Of a stretch of 64,000 nt of DNA, positions 28,377 through 36,453 are shown in pieces. The translations under genes and the position numbers were made by a program. The stretch is from Marivivens donghaensis (GTDB lineage Bacteria > Pseudomonadota > Alphaproteobacteria > Rhodobacterales > Rhodobacteraceae). How positions within the stretch are numbered: the stretch's first letter is position 1; each line of letters opens with the position of its first letter. The notes below the pieces were generated by a model. It saw only the letters and a list, made by a program, of their open reading frames with translations, was not told where the DNA came from and made no database searches. The stretch lies in contig NZ_JAATOP010000013.1 in assembly GCF_011806565.1 (NCBI RefSeq), forward strand, positions 1 through 64,000, given 5' to 3'.

Positions 28377-29251
28377 TTAGCGGGTGCCCTGCGACGCGCC
28401 CGACATGGTCGACTCGATGTTCGACGCATCAACGATGCCAGGACCGGTGACGATTTCGCGGGTCGGGATGCTGAGGCCGTAGTTCACGTAGCCGTTCAGG
28501 ATCGAAACGGCGTAGTAGCCCTGCTGGTAATCCTGCTGGTCGATTGCGCAGGCCTGCTTGCCGTCGTTGATGTTGGTCAGGATGGCTTCGTCGAAGTTGA
28601 TACCGCAGAGCGATACAGCGCCTTCTTTGCCAGCCTGAGCGACTGCGGTCACGTTACCCTGTGCGGTTGCGGGCAGCGGCAGGACCGAACCGGTACCACC
28701 GGTGCTTTCGATGCCTTCAACGAAGCCGTTGCAGTAGTCTTCGATGTTCGCAGCGCCCGGCAGCGAGTTGATGCAAACGCCGTTCTTGCCACCGTTCGAG
28801 CCGAGGTACGCACCGCCAGCAACGCCGGCTTTGTAGTCGACTGCGCCGACGTAGTTCATCGCGCCGAGGCGGTCAGCACCTTCGATGCCGCCAGCGTTGT
28901 AGATGACGAGCGGGATGCCTGCTTCGACAACAGCTTCGAATGCGGGGTCCATGGCTTCCGGAACCCAGTCCGGACCGACGATTGCGTCAGCGCCTTGGTC
29001 GATGGCCTGACGGATCAGCTCCGCAGCGTCGACGCCGAGGTTGTCGTAGTTCTGCGGACCAAGCCAAGTGACCGAGCCACCCTGTGCTTCGACAACGAGA
29101 CTGCGTCTTCGGCGCCGCGCTTGACGATCGACCAGAACGGATCGTCCGGCTTACCGCCGATAACGAAGATGTCTGCGGACATCGCGGTGGTCGCCATCAT
29201 CGCAGTCGTCGCAGTCGTCGCAGCGGCGACAAAAAGGTTGGTCAGTTTCAT
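28377..29251 (-). pseudogene. Sugar ABC transporter substrate-binding protein (frameshifted)
   Basis: Periplasmic binding protein of the ribose/inositol type (Peripla_BP_4) broken by a single shift. The ATG at 29251 follows GGAGG and opens a signal peptide (cleavage near AMSA-DIF), then GGKPDDPFWSIVKRGAEDAV. After this the family sequence resumes in another frame as VVEAQGGSVTWLGPQNYDN and continues to the C-terminus SGASQGTR. The break lies at about 29091-29106; one inserted base restores a protein of 291 residues. As written, the importer has no full-length binding protein. Real mutation and sequencing error are both possible. Confidence 0.82.
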
Positions 29252-29343
29252 GTTCAGTATCCTCCAATTTTTCACCGCATCAGCACGGCCCGGACATTTC
29301 GTGGTAGTCCCCGAGTCCTCCTCAGTCGTCGGGGGCGTGAGGG

Positions 29344-30375
29344 TCACGGTGAGGTGGCCCCTCCCGTTCCTTTGGCTCTCAGCTTTTCGCGTTTGACGCG
29401 AAAGCGGGCCTTCATCTCTTCGTCGGCTTCCTTGGAGCCGTCGTGCCATGTGCCGAACCAGCGGTCCCACGGCAGCACGCCGTCATCGCAGTAGTTCACC
29501 TCGAAGTACTTATGATGAAGGTAGTGGGCGTAGGCGTGGCTCTCGATTGCGCGGCCTTTACCCACTTCGAGCAGATCAAAACCTATACGCCCCACGATTG
29601 CTGCGAACGCGGCAAGGTTGAACCGCCACAGCACGAGGAAGGGATGCGAATACAGCGCGAGGTGAAGCGCAACCGTCCCGAAATAGAGCAGCCCTTCGAC
29701 CGGATGCATCGACAGCGACGACCACGGGCTCGGGTTGATCGAGTTGTGGTGAACCGAATGCACCCACTTGTAGAGAGGCTGCTGGTGGATGAGCCAATGG
29801 ATGCAGAAGAAGTGCACCTCGTGGATCATCGGGGTGATCAGCGTTAAAACAACGAGGTCGACCCAGCTATCTTCCCATCTCAGCCAGCCGAAGGCGTGGA
29901 TGACGTTGGCGAAGCAATAGAGAAAGATCACTTCGATCACCGTCCAGATCGGCACGGACATGAACATGCTGCGCACGAAGTTGTCGAGGTTCTGGGATTT
30001 GAACCAGAATACGTCAGACGGGTTTTCGGACGGGAACTTGGCGTTGTACTTGAAACGGTTGTCCTGCTTGCGGCGGACGTAGAAGAACAGCTCGATCGAG
30101 CCGTACATCGCAAAGATACAAACCGCTTTGGCAGCCAGAAGCAGCGCGAAGCCGGCGAGGCTGAACGTCTGGAAAAGCGCGAGGTTCGGCTGGATCAGCA
30201 GGAACCAGGAGGCAAGCGTCATCGCCATGTGAAACGCGTTCCACGGCCACAGATAGGCACGCGCGAACTCACCGAGCATATCGAATTTGCCGGTCCAGAA
30301 CGGTGCTATATCGAGCGGTTCATTGGGTGCCCAATTGCCGCGCTTGTCGCGCGTGCCGAACTTCAGATCGCCCAT
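29344..30375 (-). CDS. Sterol desaturase / fatty acid hydroxylase family protein
   Basis: Integral-membrane di-iron oxygenase of 343 residues. The His clusters HEVHF, HSVHHNS and HYLHHKYF (about 192-305) supply the metal ligands, with membrane helices at about 45-65, 72-92, 140-165 and 230-250. Such enzymes hydroxylate lipids, carotenoids or alkyl chains. It is the first minus-strand gene before the importer operon, 92 bp from the binding-protein start, and shares the divergent control region with lacI-1. Its place in a polyol operon is unexplained. Confidence 0.85.
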   Translation of the reverse strand: MGDLKFGTRDKRGNWAPNEPLDIAPFWTGKFDMLGEFARAYLWPWNAFHMAMTLASWFLLIQPNLALFQTFSLAGFALLLAAKAVCIFAMYGSIELFFYVRRKQDNRFKYNAKFPSENPSDVFWFKSQNLDNFVRSMFMSVPIWTVIEVIFLYCFANVIHAFGWLRWEDSWVDLVVLTLITPMIHEVHFFCIHWLIHQQPLYKWVHSVHHNSINPSPWSSLSMHPVEGLLYFGTVALHLALYSHPFLVLWRFNLAAFAAIVGRIGFDLLEVGKGRAIESHAYAHYLHHKYFEVNYCDDGVLPWDRWFGTWHDGSKEADEEMKARFRVKREKLRAKGTGGATSP

Positions 30376-30470
30376 GACAAAACACTCCCCACAACCGCCC
30401 TGCCGTTCTCCTTAGATGGCCGAGCGAGTGGCAGAGATGGTTGACAGATTGTCGCAAGATCGATCAAGAC

Positions 30471-30496
30471 TGATCCAATCTGTATCAAAATTTGAT
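30471..30496. promoter_or_regulatory. Candidate LacI-1 operator in divergent promoter
   Basis: TGATCCAATCTGTATCA (30471-30487) is an imperfect 17-bp palindrome, TGATnCA-N3-TGnATCA. It overlaps a 13-bp perfect palindrome, ATCAAAATTTGAT (30484-30496). The site lies between the divergent desaturase/importer operon and lacI-1, the classical position for an autoregulated LacI operator. CCAATCTGTATCA recurs nearly unchanged before iolC. Confidence 0.5.
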
Positions 30497-30549
30497 TTCA
30501 ATTCACCTCAGGAGGAAGGTGCTTTGGAACTTTTTGAGGGAGGCAAAGG

Positions 30550-31581
30550 ATGGTTTCGCGACCAACGATACGGGATTTGGCTGACGCGGCGGGTGTATCC
30601 GTTTCAACGGTAAACAGGGTCATCAACCAGCCAGAATCGGTGCGTCTACCGACACGAAACCGAGTCCTCCATGCGGCTGAGGATATCGGTTTCTATGGCC
30701 TCGGCTCGATCGAGACAGCCATCATGAAATCGCGCGAAACGCACACCATCGGCGTGCTTCTCCAGCAGAGCGACCGCGCGTTTTATCGCGGGCTCGGCAA
30801 CGCTTTGGAACAAATTGCGGAGTCCTATCAGAACGCACGGATTGTGCTGAAATTGGAATATCTCAGCGACCTTAACCCCGAAAACGTCGCCGCCCGCATT
30901 CGCAATCTGGGCAACCAGTGCGAAGCGATTGCGGTCGTTGCCGCCGAACATCCCCGCGTCTCGCAGGCTATCAACGACGTCCAAACCACTGACACCCCGG
31001 TCATTGCGCTGATCGCGCCTCTCTCCGCCGACGGCGAGGTTGGGTACGTCGGACTCGATTCCTGGAAAGTCGGGCGCACTGCCGCTTGGGGCTTTGACAA
31101 GATGTGCCGCGAACAGGGCGAAATTGCCATTCTGGTCGGCAATCCGCGCTACCGGAATCAGGAACTGAACGAGATCGGCTTCCGCTCGTATTTCCGCGAA
31201 CACGCCTCCGGTTTTACGTTGTTGGAGCCTCTCTCGACCTTCGAAAGCCTTGCGATCGCCAAGGAACTGACGACGGAATTGATCCGCGACCACCCGAACC
31301 TGAAAGGTATTTTCGTATCCGGCGGCGGCATTACCGGCGTCCTTGAAGCCATGCGACACGCACCCCACGACCGCGAACTGATCGTCATCGGATATGAACT
31401 ATTCGAAGCGACGCGCAACGGCCTGATCGACGGCACGATGACGATGTCCATCTGCCATCCGATCTTCCCCTTGGCGCGCCAGACGATCCAAAGCCTGATT
31501 GATGCGAAGACCCGCGGTGTGGTCGCGGGTGCGACGACGACCCATCTGAACTTCGAAATTTACACGTCACAAAACATATGA
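30550..31581 (+). CDS. LacI family transcriptional regulator (LacI-1)
   Basis: LacI/GalR repressor of 343 residues. The N-terminal helix-turn-helix (TIRDLADAAGVSVSTVNRV, about 6-24) and hinge helix are followed by a periplasmic-binding-protein-like ligand domain from about 62. GGGAGG precedes the ATG. It is divergent from the desaturase-importer operon, so it probably controls that operon and itself, and perhaps iolC through the shared motif. The ligand is likely a polyol or a breakdown product. Its stop codon lies inside the operator of lacI-2. Confidence 0.9.
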   Translation: MVSRPTIRDLADAAGVSVSTVNRVINQPESVRLPTRNRVLHAAEDIGFYGLGSIETAIMKSRETHTIGVLLQQSDRAFYRGLGNALEQIAESYQNARIVLKLEYLSDLNPENVAARIRNLGNQCEAIAVVAAEHPRVSQAINDVQTTDTPVIALIAPLSADGEVGYVGLDSWKVGRTAAWGFDKMCREQGEIAILVGNPRYRNQELNEIGFRSYFREHASGFTLLEPLSTFESLAIAKELTTELIRDHPNLKGIFVSGGGITGVLEAMRHAPHDRELIVIGYELFEATRNGLIDGTMTMSICHPIFPLARQTIQSLIDAKTRGVVAGATTTHLNFEIYTSQNI

Positions 31582-31594
31582 CGTAAAAACGTCA
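31579..31594. promoter_or_regulatory. Candidate LacI-2 operator O1
   Basis: TGACGT-AAAA-ACGTCA is a perfect 6-bp inverted repeat with a 4-bp spacer. It begins at the lacI-1 stop codon and ends 13 bp before the lacI-2 ATG, where bound protein could block lacI-2 expression. The same arms recur after lacI-2. Confidence 0.65.
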
Positions 31595-31607
31595 GAAAGT
31601 GTCATTG

Positions 31608-32639
31608 ATGGCAAACCGCCCGACAATCAAAGACGTAGCTGCGGCCGCTGGCGTCAGCGCAACGACTGTTGATCGCGCCATCAACGGGCGAATGGCCGTA
31701 CGCAAGGACACCTTGCAGAAGATCGTCGATGCTGCGCACCGCGTTGGCTACCACGGCAAGGGCAGCCTGATGAACCAGCTTGCGGAAAACAAGCCACGCT
31801 GCCGGCTTGGCGTCGTGCTGGTGAAGCGTTCGCAGGAGTTCTATCAGAACTTCGCCAAAGAGATCGAAGCGGCCATGGCGACCCAGCATCACGTGCGCGG
31901 CGAAGTCGTCATCCGCTATGCCGCTTCGCAGTCCCCCGACGACTTCGCGACGGAGCTTCGCGCGCTGGGCAACACCGTCGATGCCATTGCTTGCGTTGCG
32001 ATCAACCACCAGAAACTCGACGAGGTCGTGCAAGAGCTGAAGGACAAGGGCGTGCCGGTCGTCGCGCTCCTCAACGACACGGCGCAGGGCATCCGCAAAT
32101 ACTACATCGGCCTTAATAATATGAAAGTTGGGCGTTCAGCGGCGTGGCTTCTGACACACACGATCAGTAAACCGGGTAAGCTGGCGGTGTTCGTCGGCGG
32201 CAACCGTTGGCATGGCCATGACCTGCGTGAGGTCGGCTTTCGCTCCTATATCCGCGCCGAAGCGCCGAGCTTTACCGTGCTCGATACGCTCGTAAATCTG
32301 GAGACGCGGAAGGTAACATACGAGGCAACGCTCGACCTTCTTCATCGCCATCCCGACCTGACCGGCATCTACGTCGCGGGCGGCGGAATGGAGGGTGCGA
32401 TCGCTGCGCTGAGAGAAAGCCGCAGGGCCGGAGAAGTCAGTCTGATCGTCAACGAACTCACCCATGAAAGCCGCGCCGCGCTCGCTGATGGCTACGTGCA
32501 AATGGTTAATGTCACCCCCCTGCCCGAGCTATGCAGCGAGCTGGTCAAACTGGTGACGGAGACCTTCGACGAAGCATCAGAAGGCGTGCCAGGCCAGCGT
32601 TTTCTGGAACCGAGGGTCATTTTGCCGGAGATGATATAA
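31608..32639 (+). CDS. LacI family transcriptional regulator (LacI-2)
   Basis: Second LacI/GalR repressor, 343 residues from the ATG at 31608 (a GTG at 31599 would add three residues). The helix-turn-helix reads TIKDVAAAAGVSATTVDRAI (about 5-24), followed by a ligand domain with a periplasmic-binding-protein fold. It lies 26 bp after lacI-1 on the same strand. Palindromes with TGACGT/ACGTCA arms flank it on both sides, suggesting autoregulation and control of the plus-strand catabolic operon downstream. Confidence 0.9.
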   Translation: MANRPTIKDVAAAAGVSATTVDRAINGRMAVRKDTLQKIVDAAHRVGYHGKGSLMNQLAENKPRCRLGVVLVKRSQEFYQNFAKEIEAAMATQHHVRGEVVIRYAASQSPDDFATELRALGNTVDAIACVAINHQKLDEVVQELKDKGVPVVALLNDTAQGIRKYYIGLNNMKVGRSAAWLLTHTISKPGKLAVFVGGNRWHGHDLREVGFRSYIRAEAPSFTVLDTLVNLETRKVTYEATLDLLHRHPDLTGIYVAGGGMEGAIAALRESRRAGEVSLIVNELTHESRAALADGYVQMVNVTPLPELCSELVKLVTETFDEASEGVPGQRFLEPRVILPEMI

Positions 32640-32659
32640 TGACGTTTTTACGTCATTAT
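32636..32659. promoter_or_regulatory. Candidate LacI-2 operator O2
   Basis: ATAATGACGT-TTTT-ACGTCATTAT is a perfect palindrome with 10-bp arms and a 4-bp spacer, overlapping the lacI-2 stop codon. It shares the TGACGT-N4-ACGTCA core with the site upstream of lacI-2 and lies about 130 bp before the first gene of the catabolic operon. A terminator is less likely because no T-run follows the stem. Confidence 0.7.
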
Positions 32660-32673
32660 TCCCCACTAAATTT

Positions 32674-32687
32674 CGTCATGAATGACG
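32674..32687. promoter_or_regulatory. Candidate LacI-2 half-site pair O3
   Basis: CGTCAT-GA-ATGACG carries the same half-site as O1 and O2 in the opposite arrangement (everted). Its centre is 33 bp from that of O2, about three helical turns. It could add cooperative binding. Confidence 0.4.
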
Positions 32688-32786
32688 CGTTATGTGCCTC
32701 GCTAAATTGACCTGACGCAGGCTTCGGCATCACGGTGCCTCTAACAGCGACCGAAAGTGGAGATTCGGACGCTTTTGAAGGACACA

Positions 32787-33602
32787 ATGAAAAAAGTGCT
32801 GAACCAGATCACGGTTCCCCATCTCTCGTTCGAAGCTTTCCTCGATCTGGCGGCCCAGCTCGGTTGCATCGGCGTCGAAGCGCGCAATGACATGGACGCG
32901 CTGGATCGCCCGCTTTTCGACGATATGGACCCTGCCACGGCAGGCGAGATGATCCGCGCGAAGGGCCTCCGCCTTGTTGGCCTCAGCCAGGTTTATCCGT
33001 TCAACGACTGGAACGATGACCGCCGCGCGGAAGTCGCGAAGCTGGTCGAAACCGCAAAGGCCGTTCAAGCCGAAACCATCAGCCTTATCCCGCGCAACGA
33101 CGGTGTCGGCATTGCGAATGGTGAACGGCAGGCAAACCTGCGGATCGCTCTCAAGGAAATCTATCCGATGCTGGTCGAGGCCGACATGATCGCGCTCGTC
33201 GAACCGCTCGGTTTCGGTCGGTCCTCGCTGCGGTCGAAGGCGGAATTGATCGAAACGCTCGACGCGCTTGGCGTTGCGGACCGCTACAAGCTGGTCCACG
33301 ACACCTTCCATCACACGCTGGCCGAAGGCGGCGCGATCTATCCGGCACAGACGGGCATCGTGCACATCTCGGGCGTGAGCGACCCGTCGCTCACCATCGA
33401 CGATATGGATGACGCGCATCGCGTTCTGATCGACGAGAACGACCAGCTTGGCAACATTGAGCAGATGCAGGCGTTCATCGACGCGGGCTATGAGGGTGCG
33501 TTCTCCTACGAATGCTTCGCGCCGGAAACGCAGCAGCTGAGAAATCACGCGGAAGAAATCGGCAAGTCCTTCGACTACATCGAAGCGCAGCTGAACGCTT
33601 GA
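32787..33602 (+). CDS. TIM-barrel sugar isomerase (hydroxypyruvate isomerase/epimerase-like)
   Basis: Xylose-isomerase-like TIM-barrel protein of 271 residues from the ATG at 32787 (AAGGA upstream); an in-frame GTG at 32757 is rejected. Metal-ligand positions are suggested by LVEPLGFG (about 142), KLVHDTFHHTLAEGG (about 170) and GAFSYECFAP near 242. It is the first gene of the plus-strand operon downstream of lacI-2 and overlaps the SDR gene by one base. A role interconverting inosose or keto-sugar intermediates is inferred. Confidence 0.8.
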   Translation: MKKVLNQITVPHLSFEAFLDLAAQLGCIGVEARNDMDALDRPLFDDMDPATAGEMIRAKGLRLVGLSQVYPFNDWNDDRRAEVAKLVETAKAVQAETISLIPRNDGVGIANGERQANLRIALKEIYPMLVEADMIALVEPLGFGRSSLRSKAELIETLDALGVADRYKLVHDTFHHTLAEGGAIYPAQTGIVHISGVSDPSLTIDDMDDAHRVLIDENDQLGNIEQMQAFIDAGYEGAFSYECFAPETQQLRNHAEEIGKSFDYIEAQLNA

Positions 33603-34378
33603 TGATGTCCGAGCTGATCCACCAGAACACAGCCGCGTTGGTCATTGGCGGCACCCAAGGCGTCGGCGAGGCGATGGCGCAACGCCTGATCGCCGAAGGT
33701 TGCCGCAAGATCGTCATCACCGGCCGCGATGCCGAAGTGGGTGAGGCGACCGCCCAGCGCATCGGTGCCGATTTCATGCAGGTCGACCTTTCCGACACGG
33801 TGGCGGTAATGAAGCTGGTGGATGATGCGGACGCGAAGCTCGGCGGCTTGAACGCGATGGCGATTGCAGGTGCGTCAACCGAGCGGGGTTCGATTCTCAA
33901 TACGTCAGTCGAGCTTTATGACCGCATGTTCACGATCAACACGCGCTCGCCGTTCTTTGCGATCCAGCGGTTTGCGCAGAATGCCATCGACGCGGGGCGG
34001 CCTGCGTCGATCGTCAATATCCTCACGGTTTCGGCGATGGTCGGGCAGAGCTTCCTCAGCCCTTACGCCGCTTCCAAAGGCGCCCTGACGACGATTACCC
34101 GCAACGCAGCGCAGGCGCTTCGGCATAACCGCATCCGCGTCAACGGCATCAACTGCGGTTGGATGGACACGCCGGGCGAGCACAAGATTCAACGCGATTT
34201 TCACGGAGCCGATGACGATTGGCTCGCAAAAGCAGAAGCAGCGCAGCCGATGGGCACGCTGGTCAAAACGGACACCGTGGCGCGGCAGGCATCGCTGATG
34301 CTCAGCCCCGCTTCGGGCGTGATGACCGGCGCCATCGTGGACTTCGACCAGAACGTGGTCGGCGCGCTACCAGAGTAA
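33602..34378 (+). CDS. Short-chain dehydrogenase/reductase (SDR)
   Basis: Classical SDR oxidoreductase of 258 residues. The cofactor motif is GGTQGVGEAMA (about 15-25), the catalytic Ser lies in ILTVSAMVGQ near 143, and YAASKGALTT near 157 supplies Tyr and Lys. The start is in a TGATGATG overlap with the preceding stop; the next codon is also ATG, so 33605 is equally possible. It probably oxidises a polyol or a keto intermediate of the same pathway. Confidence 0.86.
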   Translation: MMSELIHQNTAALVIGGTQGVGEAMAQRLIAEGCRKIVITGRDAEVGEATAQRIGADFMQVDLSDTVAVMKLVDDADAKLGGLNAMAIAGASTERGSILNTSVELYDRMFTINTRSPFFAIQRFAQNAIDAGRPASIVNILTVSAMVGQSFLSPYAASKGALTTITRNAAQALRHNRIRVNGINCGWMDTPGEHKIQRDFHGADDDWLAKAEAAQPMGTLVKTDTVARQASLMLSPASGVMTGAIVDFDQNVVGALPE

Positions 34379-34390
34379 AAGGACAAGGTT

Positions 34391-35419
34391 ATGAAACTAG
34401 GTTTGGTAGGCTACGGATTTGGCGGTCGCGTGTTCCATGCGCCCTATATCGAAGCGGCGGACGGCATCGAAATCGCGGGCGTCGTTGCGCGCTCGGCTGA
34501 CAAAATCGCCCAGATCAACGAACAGTTCCCCGGCGTGCCGGTCTATGCGAGCCTCGCCGCCATGATTGCGGCGGGCGAGATCGAGGCAGTGACCGTCACC
34601 ACCCCGCCCGAAACGCACAAGCCGCTCGTCATGGAAGCCATTGAGGCGGGCCTGCACGTGGTCTGCGACAAACCGTTTGCCCCGACGCTGGAAGACGCGA
34701 AAGAGATGGTAGAAGCGGCCAAGGCGAAGGGCGTTCTGCTCAACGTGTTCCACAACCGCCGCTGGGACACCGATTTCCGCACTGTGAAAAGCGTGATCGA
34801 CAGCGGCAAGATCGGCGATGTCTGGCGCGTTCACAACCGCATGGACTTCGACGACTGGGATACGCTGGAGGCTGGTCCGGGCGGCGGTCTGCTGCGCGAC
34901 CTCGGCAGCCACGTGATCGACCAGATGCTTTACCTCTTCGGCCCTGCTGCTGCGGTGGATGCGCAAGTCGACTACGTTGATCTGCCCGAAGGCAAAACCG
35001 ACGCCAGCTTCAACGTGCATGTCCGTCACAAGAGCGGTGTGCATTCCTACATCAGCGCGACCAAGATCAATTACTTCACCGAGCGCGAAATCCGCGTCTA
35101 CGGGTCCGAAGGTTGCTTTGTCGTCAACGGCACCGACGTTCAGGCCCGCCGCGCCATCGCTGGCGAACGGCCGATCAACGACCCCGAAGGCTGGGGCGTC
35201 GAGCCCGAAGAGGCGTGGGGCACGCTCTACACCAAGGGCAGCCAAGAAATCGTCCCCTCGGTCCAGTCCAAGATTCAGGATCTCTACACCGAATTCGCCA
35301 AGGCCGCCCAATCCGGCGGCACCGGCCCCGTTCCGTCCGAAGGCGCTCTGCACACCGTTCGCATTCTCGATGCGGCGCGTGAGGCTGCGCGCACCGGCCA
35401 AACCGTTCTTATCGACTAA
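34391..35419 (+). CDS. Gfo/Idh/MocA dehydrogenase, IolW/YdgJ-like
   Basis: Rossmann-fold dehydrogenase of 342 residues with GLVGYGFGGRVFHAPY (about 4-19) and the motif CDKPFAPTLEDA near 94. The Asp for Glu in the usual EKP is typical of the NADP-linked scyllo-inositol dehydrogenase branch (IolW, YdgJ). RDLGSHVIDQMLYLFGPA near 171-188 holds the catalytic Asp and His. It lies 12 bp after the SDR gene. Interconversion of scyllo-inositol and inosose is inferred. Confidence 0.83.
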   Translation: MKLGLVGYGFGGRVFHAPYIEAADGIEIAGVVARSADKIAQINEQFPGVPVYASLAAMIAAGEIEAVTVTTPPETHKPLVMEAIEAGLHVVCDKPFAPTLEDAKEMVEAAKAKGVLLNVFHNRRWDTDFRTVKSVIDSGKIGDVWRVHNRMDFDDWDTLEAGPGGGLLRDLGSHVIDQMLYLFGPAAAVDAQVDYVDLPEGKTDASFNVHVRHKSGVHSYISATKINYFTEREIRVYGSEGCFVVNGTDVQARRAIAGERPINDPEGWGVEPEEAWGTLYTKGSQEIVPSVQSKIQDLYTEFAKAAQSGGTGPVPSEGALHTVRILDAAREAARTGQTVLID

Positions 35420-35456
35420 CACCCATGGCCCGAGCGGCCACTTACAGGAGCTCTAA

Positions 35457-36449
35457 ATGACCGTTCGTTTCGCAATTCTCGGCGCAGGCCGTATCGGGCA
35501 AGTCCACGCCCGCGCTGTGTCGTCCATCCCGTCCGCCCAGCTGGTCGCTGTAGCTGAACCCTTCGTCGAAGCCGCACAGCGCGTCGCCGACAAATACGGC
35601 TGCGAAATCCGCGAGATCGACGCGATCGCAGCCTCGGACGACATCGACGCCGTTGTCATCTGCACCCCGACCGACACCCACGCCGCCCTGATCGAAAAGT
35701 TTGCCAAGGCAGGCAAGGCCGTGTTCTGTGAAAAGCCCGTCGACCTGAACGTCGAACGTGTGAAGCAGGCACTCGCCACCGTCGAAGCCGAAGGCGCGAC
35801 CCTCATGGTCGGTTTCAACCGCCGTTTCGACCCAGACTTCATGGCGCTGAAAGCCGCTATCGACAGCGGCAAGATCGGCGACGTGGAGATGGTCACCATC
35901 ACCTCGCGCGATCCGGGCGCGCCGCCAGCGTCGTACATCAAGGTTTCGGGCGGCATCTTCCGCGACATGACCATCCATGACTTCGACGTGGCCCGCTGGC
36001 TGCTGGGCGAAGAAGTCACCACCGTCATGGCACGCGGCAGCGTTCTGACCGATCCGGCGATTGGCGAGCTTGGCGACTTCGACAGCGTCAACGTCATCCT
36101 GACCACCGCATCGGGCAAGCAGTGCACCATCACCAACTCGCGCCGCGCGACCTACGGCTACGATCAGCGTATGGAAGTGCTTGGCTCGCTGGGTATGGCG
36201 CACGCCCAGAACACCCATGAGAACACCGTCGAAGTCGCGGTCGAAGACGGCTACCACAAAGCGCCGCTCCTGAACTTCTTCATGGACCGCTACACCATGG
36301 CCTACGCCAACGAGATCGCGGCCTTCGTCGACTCGATCGAGAACGGCACCCCGACCCCGACCACCGGTCTGGACGGTCTGAAGGCGCTGGAGCTTGCCGA
36401 GGCGGCTCTGGAAAGCGCCAAGACCGGCAAAGCCGTGTCGCTGGGCTGA
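35457..36449 (+). CDS. iolG: Inositol 2-dehydrogenase IolG
   Basis: NAD-dependent dehydrogenase converting myo-inositol to 2-keto-myo-inositol, the entry step. The product is 330 residues, with GAGRIGQVHARAV (about 8-20), CEKPVDLN (about 92) and the catalytic segment FRDMTIHDFDVARWLLGEE (about 165-183, Asp and His). ACAGGAGC precedes the ATG. Only 4 bp separate it from iolE, which acts on its product. It is the best iolG match among the four Gfo/Idh/MocA genes here. Confidence 0.93.
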   Translation: MTVRFAILGAGRIGQVHARAVSSIPSAQLVAVAEPFVEAAQRVADKYGCEIREIDAIAASDDIDAVVICTPTDTHAALIEKFAKAGKAVFCEKPVDLNVERVKQALATVEAEGATLMVGFNRRFDPDFMALKAAIDSGKIGDVEMVTITSRDPGAPPASYIKVSGGIFRDMTIHDFDVARWLLGEEVTTVMARGSVLTDPAIGELGDFDSVNVILTTASGKQCTITNSRRATYGYDQRMEVLGSLGMAHAQNTHENTVEVAVEDGYHKAPLLNFFMDRYTMAYANEIAAFVDSIENGTPTPTTGLDGLKALELAEAALESAKTGKAVSLG

Positions 36450-36453
36450 TCCG

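Noticed and set aside
32636-32659. Palindrome considered as a terminator of lacI-2
   Set aside because: No T-run follows the stem, and the same arms flank the other side of the gene, favouring an operator.
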